A stretch of 64,000 nucleotides of DNA from Amycolatopsis sp. WQ 127309 (lineage in GTDB: Bacteria > Actinomycetota > Actinomycetes > Mycobacteriales > Pseudonocardiaceae): positions 8,197,001 to 8,261,000 of the forward strand of contig NZ_CP095481.1 in the NCBI RefSeq assembly GCF_023023025.1, written 5' to 3'. The notes beneath the pieces are model-generated. The model was not told the origin of the DNA and did no database searches. It was given only the letters and a program-made list of their open reading frames with translations. Shown piece after piece: positions 29,154 to 38,716 of the stretch (position 1 is its first letter; each line of letters starts with the position of its first letter). A program made the position numbers and the translations under genes.

Positions 29154-29251
29154 GGGCCCGACCGTAGGGTGCTGGGGGTGTGGTGGTGATCGTCGTTCGC
29201 TGTGGGCGTGCGAGTTTCGCTCCGGGCGATCACCGGGGATGGGGGTGCGTG

Positions 29252-30115
29252 ATGGCGTCGATCGAGGAGTTCGCGGTGCCGGGCCAGGGGCCGTACGGGG
29301 TCGTGGCCGGGCCGGATGGCGGGTTGTGGTTCACGCTGGTCCACAGTGGGCAGATCGGCCGCATGAGCACCGCGTATGAGGTGACGACCTATCAGCTGGA
29401 CCCGGCGACGACCGGGCCGACGGTGATCACGCCGGGGCCGGACGGCGCGTTGTGGTTCACGGAGTACCAGGGGAATCGGATCGGGCGGATCACGACCGGC
29501 GGTGAGGTTTCGTCGTTCGAGGTGCCGACGCCGTACGGGATCGCGGCGGGTCCCGATGGGGCCCTGTGGTTCACCGAGATCAACGCCGATCGGGTCGGCC
29601 GGATCACCGTCGAGGGTGAGGTGACGGAGTTTCCGCTGCCGGTTTCGGGTGCGTTCCCGTCCATGATCGTCGCGGGTTCCGACGGGGCGTTGTGGGTCAC
29701 CCTGAACCAGGCGAACGCGATCGGGCGGATCACGATGTCCGGTGAGGTTTCGGTGTACCCGTTGCCGACGGAGGCGGCCGCGCCGGTGGGGATCACGGCG
29801 GGGCCGGACGGCGCGTTGTGGTTCGTGGAGATCGGGGCGGGTCAGATCGGGCGGATCTCCACCGGCGGGGAGGTCGCCGGGTTCCCGTTGCCGGATCGCG
29901 GGTCGCGGCCGCACGCGATCGTGGCGGGCCCGGATGGGGCCTGCTGGTTCACGGTGTGGGGTGGTAACCGGATCGGGCGGATCACGGTGGACGGTGTGAT
30001 CACCGAGGTGGAGCTGCCGACGCCGGGGTCGGAGCCGCACGGGATCGCGGTGGGGCCGGACGGTGCACTGTGGACGGCGCTGGAGATCGGGAAGCTGGCG
30101 CGGATCTCGTACTGA
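29252..30115 (+). CDS. vgb: Virginiamycin B (streptogramin B) lyase homologue
   Basis: Vgb linearises streptogramin B antibiotics by opening the thr-phenylglycine ester bond through elimination. This 287-residue protein is a seven-bladed propeller with repeats ending in LWFTE...IGRI. Residues matching the Vgb active site are visible: Tyr in GPYG near the start, Glu261 and His263 in SEPHGIA, and Glu278 near the end (compare Vgb Glu268, His270, Glu284). The ATG at 29252 is chosen because the propeller starts there. No signal peptide, so it is cytosolic. Real lyase activity is likely but related propellers of unknown function exist. It ends at a strong terminator shared with mdh. Confidence 0.83.
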   Translation: MASIEEFAVPGQGPYGVVAGPDGGLWFTLVHSGQIGRMSTAYEVTTYQLDPATTGPTVITPGPDGALWFTEYQGNRIGRITTGGEVSSFEVPTPYGIAAGPDGALWFTEINADRVGRITVEGEVTEFPLPVSGAFPSMIVAGSDGALWVTLNQANAIGRITMSGEVSVYPLPTEAAAPVGITAGPDGALWFVEIGAGQIGRISTGGEVAGFPLPDRGSRPHAIVAGPDGACWFTVWGGNRIGRITVDGVITEVELPTPGSEPHGIAVGPDGALWTALEIGKLARISY

Positions 30116-30119
30116 CGCG

Positions 30120-30156
30120 GAAAGGGCCGCCGTCCACATCGGACGGCGGCCCTTTC
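30120..30156. terminator. Bidirectional terminator between vgb homologue and mdh
   Basis: GAAAGGGCCGCCGTCC (30120-30135) is perfectly complementary to 30141-30156, with a 5-nt loop. The convergent genes end 5 and 17 nt away. It has A-rich and T-rich ends on both strands. Confidence 0.85.
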
Positions 30157-30172
30157 GCTACGAGGAGCAGGC

Positions 30173-31240
<1,068 letters not shown>

Positions 31241-31699
31241 TCACTCTCGCCGGATCGGTTCGGGGGTGGGTTCGTCGGTGAGGTTGGCGGCGAGGCGGTG
31301 CAGGAGGGTCGCGAGGGTGGTGATCTCGTCGTCGGTGAAGCCGGCGCGGAGGCGTTTGTCGTGGGCGATGGCGGCGGTGGCGAGCTGGTGGAAGAGCTGT
31401 TCGCCGTGGTCGGTGAGTTCGACGACGTGGATGCGGCGGTTGTCGGGGTCGCGGCGGCGGGTGACGAGGCCGGTGGTTTCCATGCCGTTGAGGTGGTGGG
31501 TGAGGGTGGCGCCTTGGATGCCGACGGCGTCGGCGAGTTCGCGCTGGTTGGCGACGGGGGTGGTTTTGAGGGAGATGAGGATCTGCCAGATGGGCTGGGA
31601 GCTGCCGGCGGCGGTGAGGGCGTGGTCGAAGGCGCGGCTGGCGGTTTTGGCGGTGCGGGCGAGGACGACGCCGATGGGGGCGGTGGTGGGTGGTGGCAC
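31241..31699 (-). CDS. MarR-family transcriptional regulator
   Basis: This 152-residue winged-helix repressor has MarR motifs: the QRELADAVGIQGATLTHHLNGM recognition region and the wing RRRDPDNRRIHVVELTDHG. GTG start without a clear ribosome-binding site. It is divergent from an SgcJ/VOC gene pair, and the 105-bp gap between them contains palindromic sites that overlap the promoter of that pair. MarR proteins usually repress the divergent operon until a small aromatic ligand binds; the ligand here is unknown. Confidence 0.9.
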   Translation of the reverse strand: MPPPTTAPIGVVLARTAKTASRAFDHALTAAGSSQPIWQILISLKTTPVANQRELADAVGIQGATLTHHLNGMETTGLVTRRRDPDNRRIHVVELTDHGEQLFHQLATAAIAHDKRLRAGFTDDEITTLATLLHRLAANLTDEPTPEPIRRE

Positions 31700-31727
31700 G
31701 GGGGGACCGTAGCGCAGATGTGGAGAG

Positions 31728-31766
31728 GTCTAAGCGTTTGACATCGAATGGTTAGACTTCTAACGT
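31728..31766. promoter_or_regulatory. MarR operator region and promoter of the divergent operon
   Basis: TTGACA (31738-31743) and TAACGT (31761-31766) form a 17-bp-spaced promoter for the SgcJ-like gene. The inverted repeat GTTAGA-CT-TCTAAC (31751-31764) sits between them and overlaps the -10 box. A related half-site, GTCTAAGCG, lies just upstream at 31728-31736. This is the layout expected for repression by the adjacent MarR protein. Confidence 0.65.
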
Positions 31767-31804
31767 TTGCTTCGTCAAGTCACCGACTGGTGGGGAGCGC
31801 GATC

Positions 31805-32206
31805 ATGAGCAGCACCGAAGAGCAGGTCAGGGCGGTGGGACGCCGGTGGGCGGAGGCCGAGGTGCGGGGCGACACCGAGGCGCTCGGCGCATTGGTCGCC
31901 GGCGGCTTCCGGCTGGTCGGCCCGGTCGGGTTCGTCCTGGACGGGCCGCAGTGGCTGGCGCGCTACCGCACCGGCGAGCTGGTCACGAAGTCCCTCGACT
32001 GGCGTGACGTCGAGGTGCGTGAGTTCGGGGACACGGCGATCGCCATCGGCGTCCACGAGCAGACCGCGTCGTTCAAGGGCGCGCCCGCGGACGGGAAGTT
32101 CCGCGCCACGCACGTCCTGGTGCGCGAGGACGGCGGCTGGCGGCTGGCCGGGATCCACCTCAGCGCGATCGGCGGCCCGCTGCCGTTCACGCCGGGAGCC
32201 GCGTGA
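31805..32206 (+). CDS. SnoaL/SgcJ-like (NTF2 fold) protein, DUF4440 type
   Basis: This 133-residue protein has the small cone-shaped NTF2 fold pattern: an opening helix EEQVRAVGRRWAEAEVRGD, then LVAGGFRLVGPVGFVLDG, and closing strands ATHVLVREDGGWRLAGIHLS. Members bind hydrophobic molecules or act as isomerases, cyclases or detoxifying enzymes. ATG start with GGGGAG 7 nt upstream. It overlaps the following VOC gene by one base. The MarR regulator next door suggests response to a small toxic compound. Confidence 0.82.
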   Translation: MSSTEEQVRAVGRRWAEAEVRGDTEALGALVAGGFRLVGPVGFVLDGPQWLARYRTGELVTKSLDWRDVEVREFGDTAIAIGVHEQTASFKGAPADGKFRATHVLVREDGGWRLAGIHLSAIGGPLPFTPGAA

Positions 32207-32574
32207 TGGGCGTGGAGCTGGCCCACACGATCGTGTGGGCGTCGGACCGGGAGGCGTCGGCGGCCTTCCTGGCCGGGATCCTCGGCCTGCCGGTGGGGCC
32301 GGTGGCGGGGCCGTTCCGGCAGCTGCGGCTGGCGAACGGCGTCACGCTGGACTTCGCGACGGCCGAGGGCGCGGTGCAGGGTCAGCACTACGCGTTCCTG
32401 GTCGGCGACGAGGAGTTCGACGCGGCGCTGGCTCGGCTGCGGGCGGCGGGGACGCCGTTCTGGGCCGACCCGTTCCACCGGGTGCCGGACGAGATCAACC
32501 ACGAGCTCGGGGGCCGGGGCGTCTACTTCGCCGACCCGGACGGGCACAACCTGGAGCTGCTCACGCGGGCCTGA
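32206..32574 (+). CDS. VOC-family (glyoxalase/bleomycin-resistance fold) protein
   Basis: This 122-residue protein has the two beta-alpha-beta-beta-beta units of the vicinal oxygen chelate superfamily: HTIVWASDREASAAFLAGILGLP in the first, and GVYFADPDGHNLELL at the end with the usual metal-ligand Glu. Such proteins are metal-dependent lyases or dioxygenases or bind drugs. The ATG at 32206 (GGGAG 7 nt upstream) overlaps the stop of the SgcJ-like gene; a GTG at 32203 is the alternative. It is co-regulated with that gene. The substrate is unknown. Confidence 0.88.
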   Translation: MGVELAHTIVWASDREASAAFLAGILGLPVGPVAGPFRQLRLANGVTLDFATAEGAVQGQHYAFLVGDEEFDAALARLRAAGTPFWADPFHRVPDEINHELGGRGVYFADPDGHNLELLTRA

Positions 32575-32599
32575 GGGCGGCGCGGTCCGAGCACGCTGG

Positions 32600-34693
32600 T
32601 CACGGTCGTTTCGCCGGGACCCGGGGATCGGTGGCTTCGACGTGGAAGACGCGGCCGAGGGAGACGAGGCCTTCGTCGAGGTGGCTGAGGCTGGAGAGGA
32701 CAGCCCGGGTCTCGGCCTGCTCGACGCGGTCGGAGACCGGGGTGCCGTCGTCGCGCACGAGCGTGCCGGGGGTGGGGCCGCCCGGTGAGTCGAGGGCTTT
32801 GCGGAGGACGTCGATGTTGGCGAGCAGCCGGCCGGTGAACAGCCGGAGCCGGTCGACGTCGCCGCCGGCGAGCTGGCCGGGCTGGGCGCGAGCGGCGACG
32901 TGCCGGGCGCGGAAGGCGATGGTCTCCAGCGTGGTGAGCACGTGCCAGCCGTAGTCGCGGCGGGCGCTGCGCAGGTTGACCGGGTGGGTGAGGGGTTCGA
33001 TCGTGGTGCGGACCTGCTCGACGGCGCGGTCGAGGTCGCGGGAGAGCTCGATGATGTTGACGTTCTCCTCGCCGGCGAGCAGGCCCTCGGCGTGTTCGAG
33101 GAACTCGGTGAGTTCGTCGAGGACTTCGGTGATGTTGTCGAGCATGACCGAGCGGGTGCGCACCGGGACGATGACGACCGCGGCGAGGATCCCGGCGGCG
33201 GCGCCGACGGCGGTCTCGGCGACGCGGATCCAGAGCACCGCGAAGCTGAACGTGCCGAGCAGGCTGTAGAGCAGGCCCAGCATGCTGGTGACGAAGAACG
33301 CCATCACCACCTGCGAGACGCGTGCGGTGTAGACCATCCCGAACACGCAGACCAGGATCAGGGCGAGGGTGGCCGGGGTGCTGCCGGCGACCAGCAGGGC
33401 GAGCAGGACGCCGCCGAAGATGCCGATCAGGGTGCCGCCGAGGCGGCGGACGCCTTTGACGAAGGTGGCGCCGGCGCTGGAGGCGCCGATGAAGACCACG
33501 AACACCGTGAGCACGGCCCAGTACCAGCGCTGGTGGGAGACGAGTTCGCCGCCGAGCACGGCGAGCCCGCCGCCGACGACGGCCTGGATGGCGCTGCGGG
33601 TCTGGTTGTCGTAGGCGAACTTCCGCGTCGGCTCGTCGTCGTCGGTTTCGGCGTCGAGCGGGTCGGTCGAGGTCTCCGGGTCGGCGGCGCGCTGGGCTCG
33701 GTCGTCGGCCAGGGCCAGTTCGGCCAGGGCCTTGCGGACGCCGTCGCCGGGCGCGGCGTGTTCGTCGATCCGGCTGCCTTCGACGAGCATGCGGCTGTAC
33801 TCGCCGGTCTGGCTGATCAGCGGCAGTTCGCGCGGGTCGCGTTCCATCAGGGCGCGGAAGCGGGCGAGCCGGGCGATGAGGTCGTCGCGGACTTCGGCGG
33901 TGAGCTCGTCGGAGCAGGTGCGCTGCACGGTGCTGGCGAGCCACTGGACGGCGAGCTCGACCTCGATGGCGCGGCGGCGGAGCCGGTCGGTGGCGCGGGC
34001 GTCGACGACGTCGGGGGCGGCGTCCTCGATGAGCAGGACGCACTCGTGGAGCCGGCTGATGGAGCTGCGCAGCTGCTTGCGGGTGCGTTCGCTGCCGTTG
34101 ACCGCGAGGTGGGCCTCGGTGGCGCGGACGACGGCGGCGAGCCGGGCGCGGAAGGCGCGGCGGACCCGGAGGAACTCGGCCTCGGGGTTGCGGCGCAGCA
34201 GCACGAACCGGACGACGGTGTTGGCCAGCACGCCGACAGCGAGCGCGAGCAGCAGCTGCGGGACCTGCTTGAGGTGGGTCTGCAGGAACATCGGGAAGAA
34301 GAACAGGAAGAACCCGATGGAGCCGAGCGCGGTGCCGCGGGGGCCGAAGCGCTGGGCGTAGACGGCGACGAAGATCAGCAGGACGAAGACGATCGTGTCG
34401 AGCGGCGGCAGGACCGAGCCGAGGCTGGCGACGGTGATCGACGCGGCGCCGGTGAGGAACGCGAGGGCCAGGGTGCCGGCCTGGCCGCCGGGGGTGGCGT
34501 CGTTGACCGTGAACGCCGTCATCATCGCCGCGATCGCGCCGACCAGCATCACCGTCAGCGGCAGGTGCGCCGGCAGCAGCGCCCCGACGGCCAGGATGAT
34601 GCCGAGGACCGCGGAGCCGGCCAGGCGCAGCCGGACCAGGCCGGGGTCGGCCGCCGCGAACCGGTCGAGCGCGGCGGTGCGGAGGTGGTTCAT
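32600..34693 (-). CDS. FUSC-family membrane protein (aromatic-acid exporter type)
   Basis: This 697-residue protein has two blocks of about six membrane helices each (around residues 25-180 and 380-560), separated and followed by long soluble regions. This is the duplicated FUSC (fusaric acid resistance) layout of the AaeB/YccS kind, which exports aromatic acids or similar compounds. The ATG overlaps the stop of the GH92 gene by four bases (ATGA), so the transporter is coupled to an apparently cytosolic alpha-mannosidase. Transport of a glycoside or wall-related compound is a guess from that context. Confidence 0.83.
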   Translation of the reverse strand: MNHLRTAALDRFAAADPGLVRLRLAGSAVLGIILAVGALLPAHLPLTVMLVGAIAAMMTAFTVNDATPGGQAGTLALAFLTGAASITVASLGSVLPPLDTIVFVLLIFVAVYAQRFGPRGTALGSIGFFLFFFPMFLQTHLKQVPQLLLALAVGVLANTVVRFVLLRRNPEAEFLRVRRAFRARLAAVVRATEAHLAVNGSERTRKQLRSSISRLHECVLLIEDAAPDVVDARATDRLRRRAIEVELAVQWLASTVQRTCSDELTAEVRDDLIARLARFRALMERDPRELPLISQTGEYSRMLVEGSRIDEHAAPGDGVRKALAELALADDRAQRAADPETSTDPLDAETDDDEPTRKFAYDNQTRSAIQAVVGGGLAVLGGELVSHQRWYWAVLTVFVVFIGASSAGATFVKGVRRLGGTLIGIFGGVLLALLVAGSTPATLALILVCVFGMVYTARVSQVVMAFFVTSMLGLLYSLLGTFSFAVLWIRVAETAVGAAAGILAAVVIVPVRTRSVMLDNITEVLDELTEFLEHAEGLLAGEENVNIIELSRDLDRAVEQVRTTIEPLTHPVNLRSARRDYGWHVLTTLETIAFRARHVAARAQPGQLAGGDVDRLRLFTGRLLANIDVLRKALDSPGGPTPGTLVRDDGTPVSDRVEQAETRAVLSSLSHLDEGLVSLGRVFHVEATDPRVPAKRP

Positions 34694-37600
34694 CGGGCGA
34701 GCAGCTCCCACTGGGCGAGGGCGGCCCGGCGGCCGCGGGTGGCGGTGATCCGCAGCCGGTAGCGCGCGTGCGCGGCCGGGGTGGCGAGGACGAACGGGCG
34801 GGTCTGGCGGCGCCAGCGGAACAGTTCGCCGGTGCGTTCGTCGAGTGTCGTCCAGTCGGTGCCGTCGTCGGAGCCTTCGAGGGTCCAGGCGCTGGGGTCG
34901 CCGCGGCGGGTGCCGGAGGTGAGCGTGTACATCGTGACCTCGCGGGGGTCGCCGGTGACGGTGAACTCGACGACCGGCTCGGCGCCGCGGAAGGTGACCT
35001 GGGTGCCGGTGGTGTCGTCGAACAGCGCGCCCAGCGTGCGGGTGCCGTCGGAGCTGGTCGCGGTGCCGGTGAGGTCGGTGACCGGGGCCGGCTGTTCGGC
35101 GGGCGGCGGCGGGGCGCCCCAGGTCGTCGGTTCGGTGGTGAGGTCGAAGACGAGTTCGGCGCCGCCGGCGAGGGTGGCGTGGGAGATCGTGGTGGCGTCG
35201 TGCGGGGCGCCGTCGACGGTGAGGCCGCGGACGTAGACCGTGTCGTCGGTGTTGCCGGGTGCGTGGACGACGAGCTTCTTGCCGTCGCCGAGGTGCACGG
35301 TCGCCTTCTCGAACAGCGGCGAGCCGATCGCGTAGCGCGGGCTGCCGACGGCCAGCGGGTAGAAGCCGAGGGCGCTGAAGAGGTACCAGGCGGACATCTC
35401 GCCGTTGTCCTCGTCGCCGGGGTAGCCCTGGCCGAGCTCGCTGCCGAGGTAGAGCCGGCGCAGCACCTCGCGCACGACGCGCTGGGTCTTCGCGGGTGCG
35501 CCGGCGTGGTTGTAGGTGTAGGGGATGTGGTGTGAGGGCTGGTTGGAGTGGCCGTACTGGCCCATCCGGACGTCACGGGCTTCGGTCATCTCGTGGATGA
35601 GGCCGCCGTACGCGCCGGGTCGCTGCCCGGTTTCGGGGGTGGCGAAGAAGGTGTCGAGCTTGGCTTCGAGGCCGGCGTTGCCGCCGTGCAGGGCGGCGAG
35701 GCCGGGGCCGTCGTGGGGGGCGGTGAAGGCGGTGTTCCAGGCGTTGGTCTCGACGAAGTCGCCGCCCCACGCGGCCGGGTCGTAGCCCTCGGGGGCGAAT
35801 TTGCGGCCGCCGTCGCGCTTGCGGCCCTGGAAGAAGCCGATCTTCGGGTCGAAGTGGTGGACGTAGTGCTGCGCGCGCTCGCGGAAGTAGGTGGCGTAGT
35901 CGGCATACATCCGGGCGCGCGGCCCGTCACTTTCACGTGAAAGTGCCGTCGAGAGGTTGGCGAGGCCGAAGTCGTTGATACAGCCTTCCAGGGCCCAGGA
36001 GAGTCCTTCGTGGACGGACGTCGGCGTGTAGCCGAGGAAGATGGACCGGTCGAGGCCCTTGCGGCCGACCGAGCGGTGCGGCGGGGTGACGGTGGCGTTC
36101 TTCAGGCCGGCGTCGAAGGCGGCCTCGACGTCGAAGCCGCGGACGCCCTTGAGGTAGGCGTCGGCGAACGCGACGTCCGAGCTGGTGCCGGTCATCAGGT
36201 CGGCGTACCCCGGGGACGACCACCGGGAGATCCAGCCGCCTTCGCGGTACTGCTGGACGAACCCGTCGATCATCCTTCCGCAGTGGGCCGGGGTGAGCAG
36301 CGCGTACGCGGGCCAGGTGGTGCGGTAGGTGTCCCAGAAGCCGTTGTTGACGAACATCTCGCCGTCCACGACCTTCGCGCCGGTGCGCTTGCGGGTGCTC
36401 GGCCACCGCCGGGGCACGACCGGGCTCGCGTGCCGGATCCCCTTGGGCGTGTTCTCGTGCGCGCTGTTCGGGTACAGGAACAGCCGGTAGAGGTTCGAGT
36501 AGAGCGTGGTGCGCTGGTCGTCGGTGGCGCCTTCGACCTCGATCCGGCCGAGCTGCTCCTGCCACCGCTCCCGCGCCTGCGCCCGGACCTGCTCGAACGT
36601 CGTCCCGGCGGGGATCTCGAGTTCGAGGTTGCGTTTGGCCTGGGCGAGGCTGATCAGCGACGTCGCGATCCGCAGCGTCACCTCGGGGCCGTCGAACTCG
36701 AAGTAGCCCGAGACGCGCCGCCAGGGCCGGCGGTACTTGGTGCCGCGGGTGGCGGGGGCGTCGGTCTGGGCGTAGACGAACATCCGGCGCGCGCCGGCCG
36801 AGAGGCGGCTGCGGACCCAGGTGTGGCCGGTGACGACGCCGGTGTCGGCGTTCAGCCGCAGGCCACCGCGGTGGCCGACGTTGTCGAACAGCAGCCAGCC
36901 GTGCTTGTCGGGGAAGGTGCACCGCAGGATCGCCGCGTGGTCGGCCGGTGCGAGATCGGCGGTCATGCCGTTGGCGAACCGGACGCCGTAGTGGTGCGGC
37001 GAGTCGGTCTCGTCGTCGTGGGAGAAGGCGAGCGCGCGCTTGCGGCGGTCCGGCTCGACCGGGCCGGTGCCGGGCATGATGTGGAAGGTGTGCCGGTCGC
37101 CCATCCACGGGCTCGGCTGGTGGCTCAGCGCGAACGCCTGCAGCGCGGGACGGTTCTGCTCGTCGTTGTGGCGGTGGTAGGAGTAGATCCAGTTGGTGAC
37201 GCCGGCGTCGGTGACCGGGGTCCAGAAGTTGAACCCGTGCGGCACCGCCGTCGCGGGGAAGTTGTTGCCGCGGGAGTAGTCGCCGCTGGAGTGCGTGCCG
37301 CGGGTGGTGCGGACGAGGTCGGCGGGCTCGCGCGGCGCGTCCTCCCGCTCGGTGATCCGGACGTCGTCGAGCCAGCCGGTGATCTCGCCTTCGGGGGACG
37401 CGGTCCGCAGCACGATCCGGGCGATCCGGCGCCCGGCGAACGCGCCGAGCGCGCGGCGGACGGGGTTCCACTGGTCCACCCACAGCGTCTTGTCGTCCAC
37501 GGGGTCGAACCCGGCCGACGTGCCGTCGGCGAACTCGACGTCGAGGCTGACCCAGGTCGCGTGGTAGGCCGGGATCTCCCCGTCGGACCGCGGGAAGACC

Positions 37601-37815
37601 ACATAGGACAGCTCGGTGCGGTCGGTGACGGGTGCGTCGAGCTCGAACAGGACACCCCGGGGACGCGCGGTGTAGCGCAGGGCGTGGGCCCCGGTGAAGC
37701 CGACGCCGGTCTTGGCCGTGGGGGACCGGTCCGGCCCACGATCGACCCGCAGCGCGGGGTCCACCGGCTGCGGGTCACCGGTTTCGAAAGAGGAGAAGAA
37801 CACGGCGTCGGACAT
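34690..37815 (-). CDS. GH92 alpha-mannosidase, no signal peptide
   Basis: GH92 enzymes are calcium-dependent exo-alpha-mannosidases. This 1,041-residue protein has an N-terminal galactose-binding-like domain (1-155), the GH92 core (170-900) and a C-terminal discoidin-like domain (915-1041). Family motifs are GNNFPATAVPHGFNFWTP, WDTYRTTWPAYALL, TGTSSDVAFADAYLKG and the acidic GDEDNGEMSAWYLFSALGF near the active site. It starts at 37815 with MSDAVFFSS, without a signal peptide, unlike its secreted paralogue 1.3 kb away, so it probably acts in the cytosol. An 18-bp palindrome (35928-35945) lies inside the coding region, in a part that differs between the two paralogues. Confidence 0.92.
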   Translation of the reverse strand: MSDAVFFSSFETGDPQPVDPALRVDRGPDRSPTAKTGVGFTGAHALRYTARPRGVLFELDAPVTDRTELSYVVFPRSDGEIPAYHATWVSLDVEFADGTSAGFDPVDDKTLWVDQWNPVRRALGAFAGRRIARIVLRTASPEGEITGWLDDVRITEREDAPREPADLVRTTRGTHSSGDYSRGNNFPATAVPHGFNFWTPVTDAGVTNWIYSYHRHNDEQNRPALQAFALSHQPSPWMGDRHTFHIMPGTGPVEPDRRKRALAFSHDDETDSPHHYGVRFANGMTADLAPADHAAILRCTFPDKHGWLLFDNVGHRGGLRLNADTGVVTGHTWVRSRLSAGARRMFVYAQTDAPATRGTKYRRPWRRVSGYFEFDGPEVTLRIATSLISLAQAKRNLELEIPAGTTFEQVRAQARERWQEQLGRIEVEGATDDQRTTLYSNLYRLFLYPNSAHENTPKGIRHASPVVPRRWPSTRKRTGAKVVDGEMFVNNGFWDTYRTTWPAYALLTPAHCGRMIDGFVQQYREGGWISRWSSPGYADLMTGTSSDVAFADAYLKGVRGFDVEAAFDAGLKNATVTPPHRSVGRKGLDRSIFLGYTPTSVHEGLSWALEGCINDFGLANLSTALSRESDGPRARMYADYATYFRERAQHYVHHFDPKIGFFQGRKRDGGRKFAPEGYDPAAWGGDFVETNAWNTAFTAPHDGPGLAALHGGNAGLEAKLDTFFATPETGQRPGAYGGLIHEMTEARDVRMGQYGHSNQPSHHIPYTYNHAGAPAKTQRVVREVLRRLYLGSELGQGYPGDEDNGEMSAWYLFSALGFYPLAVGSPRYAIGSPLFEKATVHLGDGKKLVVHAPGNTDDTVYVRGLTVDGAPHDATTISHATLAGGAELVFDLTTEPTTWGAPPPPAEQPAPVTDLTGTATSSDGTRTLGALFDDTTGTQVTFRGAEPVVEFTVTGDPREVTMYTLTSGTRRGDPSAWTLEGSDDGTDWTTLDERTGELFRWRRQTRPFVLATPAAHARYRLRITATRGRRAALAQWELLAR
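35928..35945. repeat. 18-bp perfect palindrome inside the GH92 gene
   Basis: CACTTTCACGTGAAAGTG is identical to the centre of the 50-bp palindrome at 1220-1269. Here it lies within coding sequence and is translated as part of TALSRES, in a loop that is variable between the GH92 paralogues. Confidence 0.85.
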
Positions 37816-37882
37816 GTGCCCACCGTATCGGCCGAACGGCGTAGCGTGTGGCCCGGCAGACTCGACGCAGGGGGAGGGGCGC

Positions 37883-38656
37883 GTGGGCACGCACACCGTC
37901 CGGCACGAGGGCGCCGACCTCAGCTACGACCTCCGGGGCGCCGGCCCGCTCCTGCTCCTGATCGCCGGCCTCGGCGGTGACGCCGCGCGTTACGCCGGAC
38001 TCGCGGAGCAGCTGTCGGACGACTACACCGTGGTGACCTACGACCGGCGGCGCACCGGGCGCAGCACCGGCCGCGACACCGACTTCGACCTGGCGCAGCA
38101 GGCCCGGGACGCCGCCGCGGTCATCCGCTCGGCCCGCCCCGCCACGGCCCGCGCGGTGGTGTTCGGCCAGGGCGGCGGCGGGTCGATCGCGTTCGAGCTG
38201 GCCGCGCACCAGCCGGACGTCGTCACCGAGCTCGTCGTCCACGACGCCCCCAGCCTGGCGCTGCTGCCCGACGCCCCGCAGCGGCTGGCGTTCGCCCGGC
38301 AGGTCCGGACCACCTACACGCAGCGCGGCGCGGTCCCGGCGCTGGAGCTGCTCGGCGCGTCCCCGGCCGACTTCCCCGAACCGGCGGCCGCCGACTACTT
38401 CCTGCGCCGGGAGTTCCTGCCGATCGCCCTGTCCACCCCGGACCTCGACGCCGTCCGCCGCACCGGGATCCCGGTGGTCACCGCCGCCGGCGCCGGCAAC
38501 CGGGACGCCTGCCACGCCCAAGCCGCGCGGCTGCAGGCCGAGCACCTGGCCTGCCGCTACGTCGAGTTCCCCGGCGACCACCTCGGCTTCGTGTCCGAAC
38601 CGGGCCCCTTCGCCGAGACCCTCGCCAAGGAACTGGCCGGCCTGCGCCGCCCCTGA
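37883..38656 (+). CDS. Alpha/beta-hydrolase-fold protein lacking the nucleophile serine
   Basis: This 257-residue protein follows the alpha/beta-hydrolase pattern: LLLLIAGLGGDA at the oxyanion strand, VVTYDRRRTGRST, a nucleophile elbow and a final GDHLGF with the expected His. At the elbow, where GxSxG is usual, the sequence is GQGGGG: glycine replaces the catalytic serine. It may be a non-hydrolytic binding protein or use another residue. The GTG start has GGGGGAGGGG about 4 nt upstream. It is divergent from the GH92 gene. A 26-bp-stem hairpin starts 2 nt after the stop. Confidence 0.82.
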   Translation: MGTHTVRHEGADLSYDLRGAGPLLLLIAGLGGDAARYAGLAEQLSDDYTVVTYDRRRTGRSTGRDTDFDLAQQARDAAAVIRSARPATARAVVFGQGGGGSIAFELAAHQPDVVTELVVHDAPSLALLPDAPQRLAFARQVRTTYTQRGAVPALELLGASPADFPEPAAADYFLRREFLPIALSTPDLDAVRRTGIPVVTAAGAGNRDACHAQAARLQAEHLACRYVEFPGDHLGFVSEPGPFAETLAKELAGLRRP

Positions 38657-38658
38657 CG

Positions 38659-38716
38659 AAAGCCGTGAAGGCCTCCTTCCCGGCTTTACGGCCGGGAAGG
38701 AGGCCTTCACGGCTTT
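38659..38716. repeat. Long palindromic repeat, copy A (terminator-like)
   Basis: The arms are 26 bp, perfectly paired (38659-38684 with 38691-38716), with loop TTTACG. The core GTGAAGGCCTCCTTCCCGG is that of copies B and C except that one internal base pair is changed on both arms. It follows the alpha/beta-hydrolase gene as a terminator and also contains the last codons and stop of the YciI fragment on the other strand. Confidence 0.9.

Noticed and set aside
29252..30115. Tandem DNA repeat suggested by the recurring LWFTE and IGRI coding stretches
   Set aside because: These are the blades of a beta-propeller protein; the repeats are at protein level and diverged in DNA.
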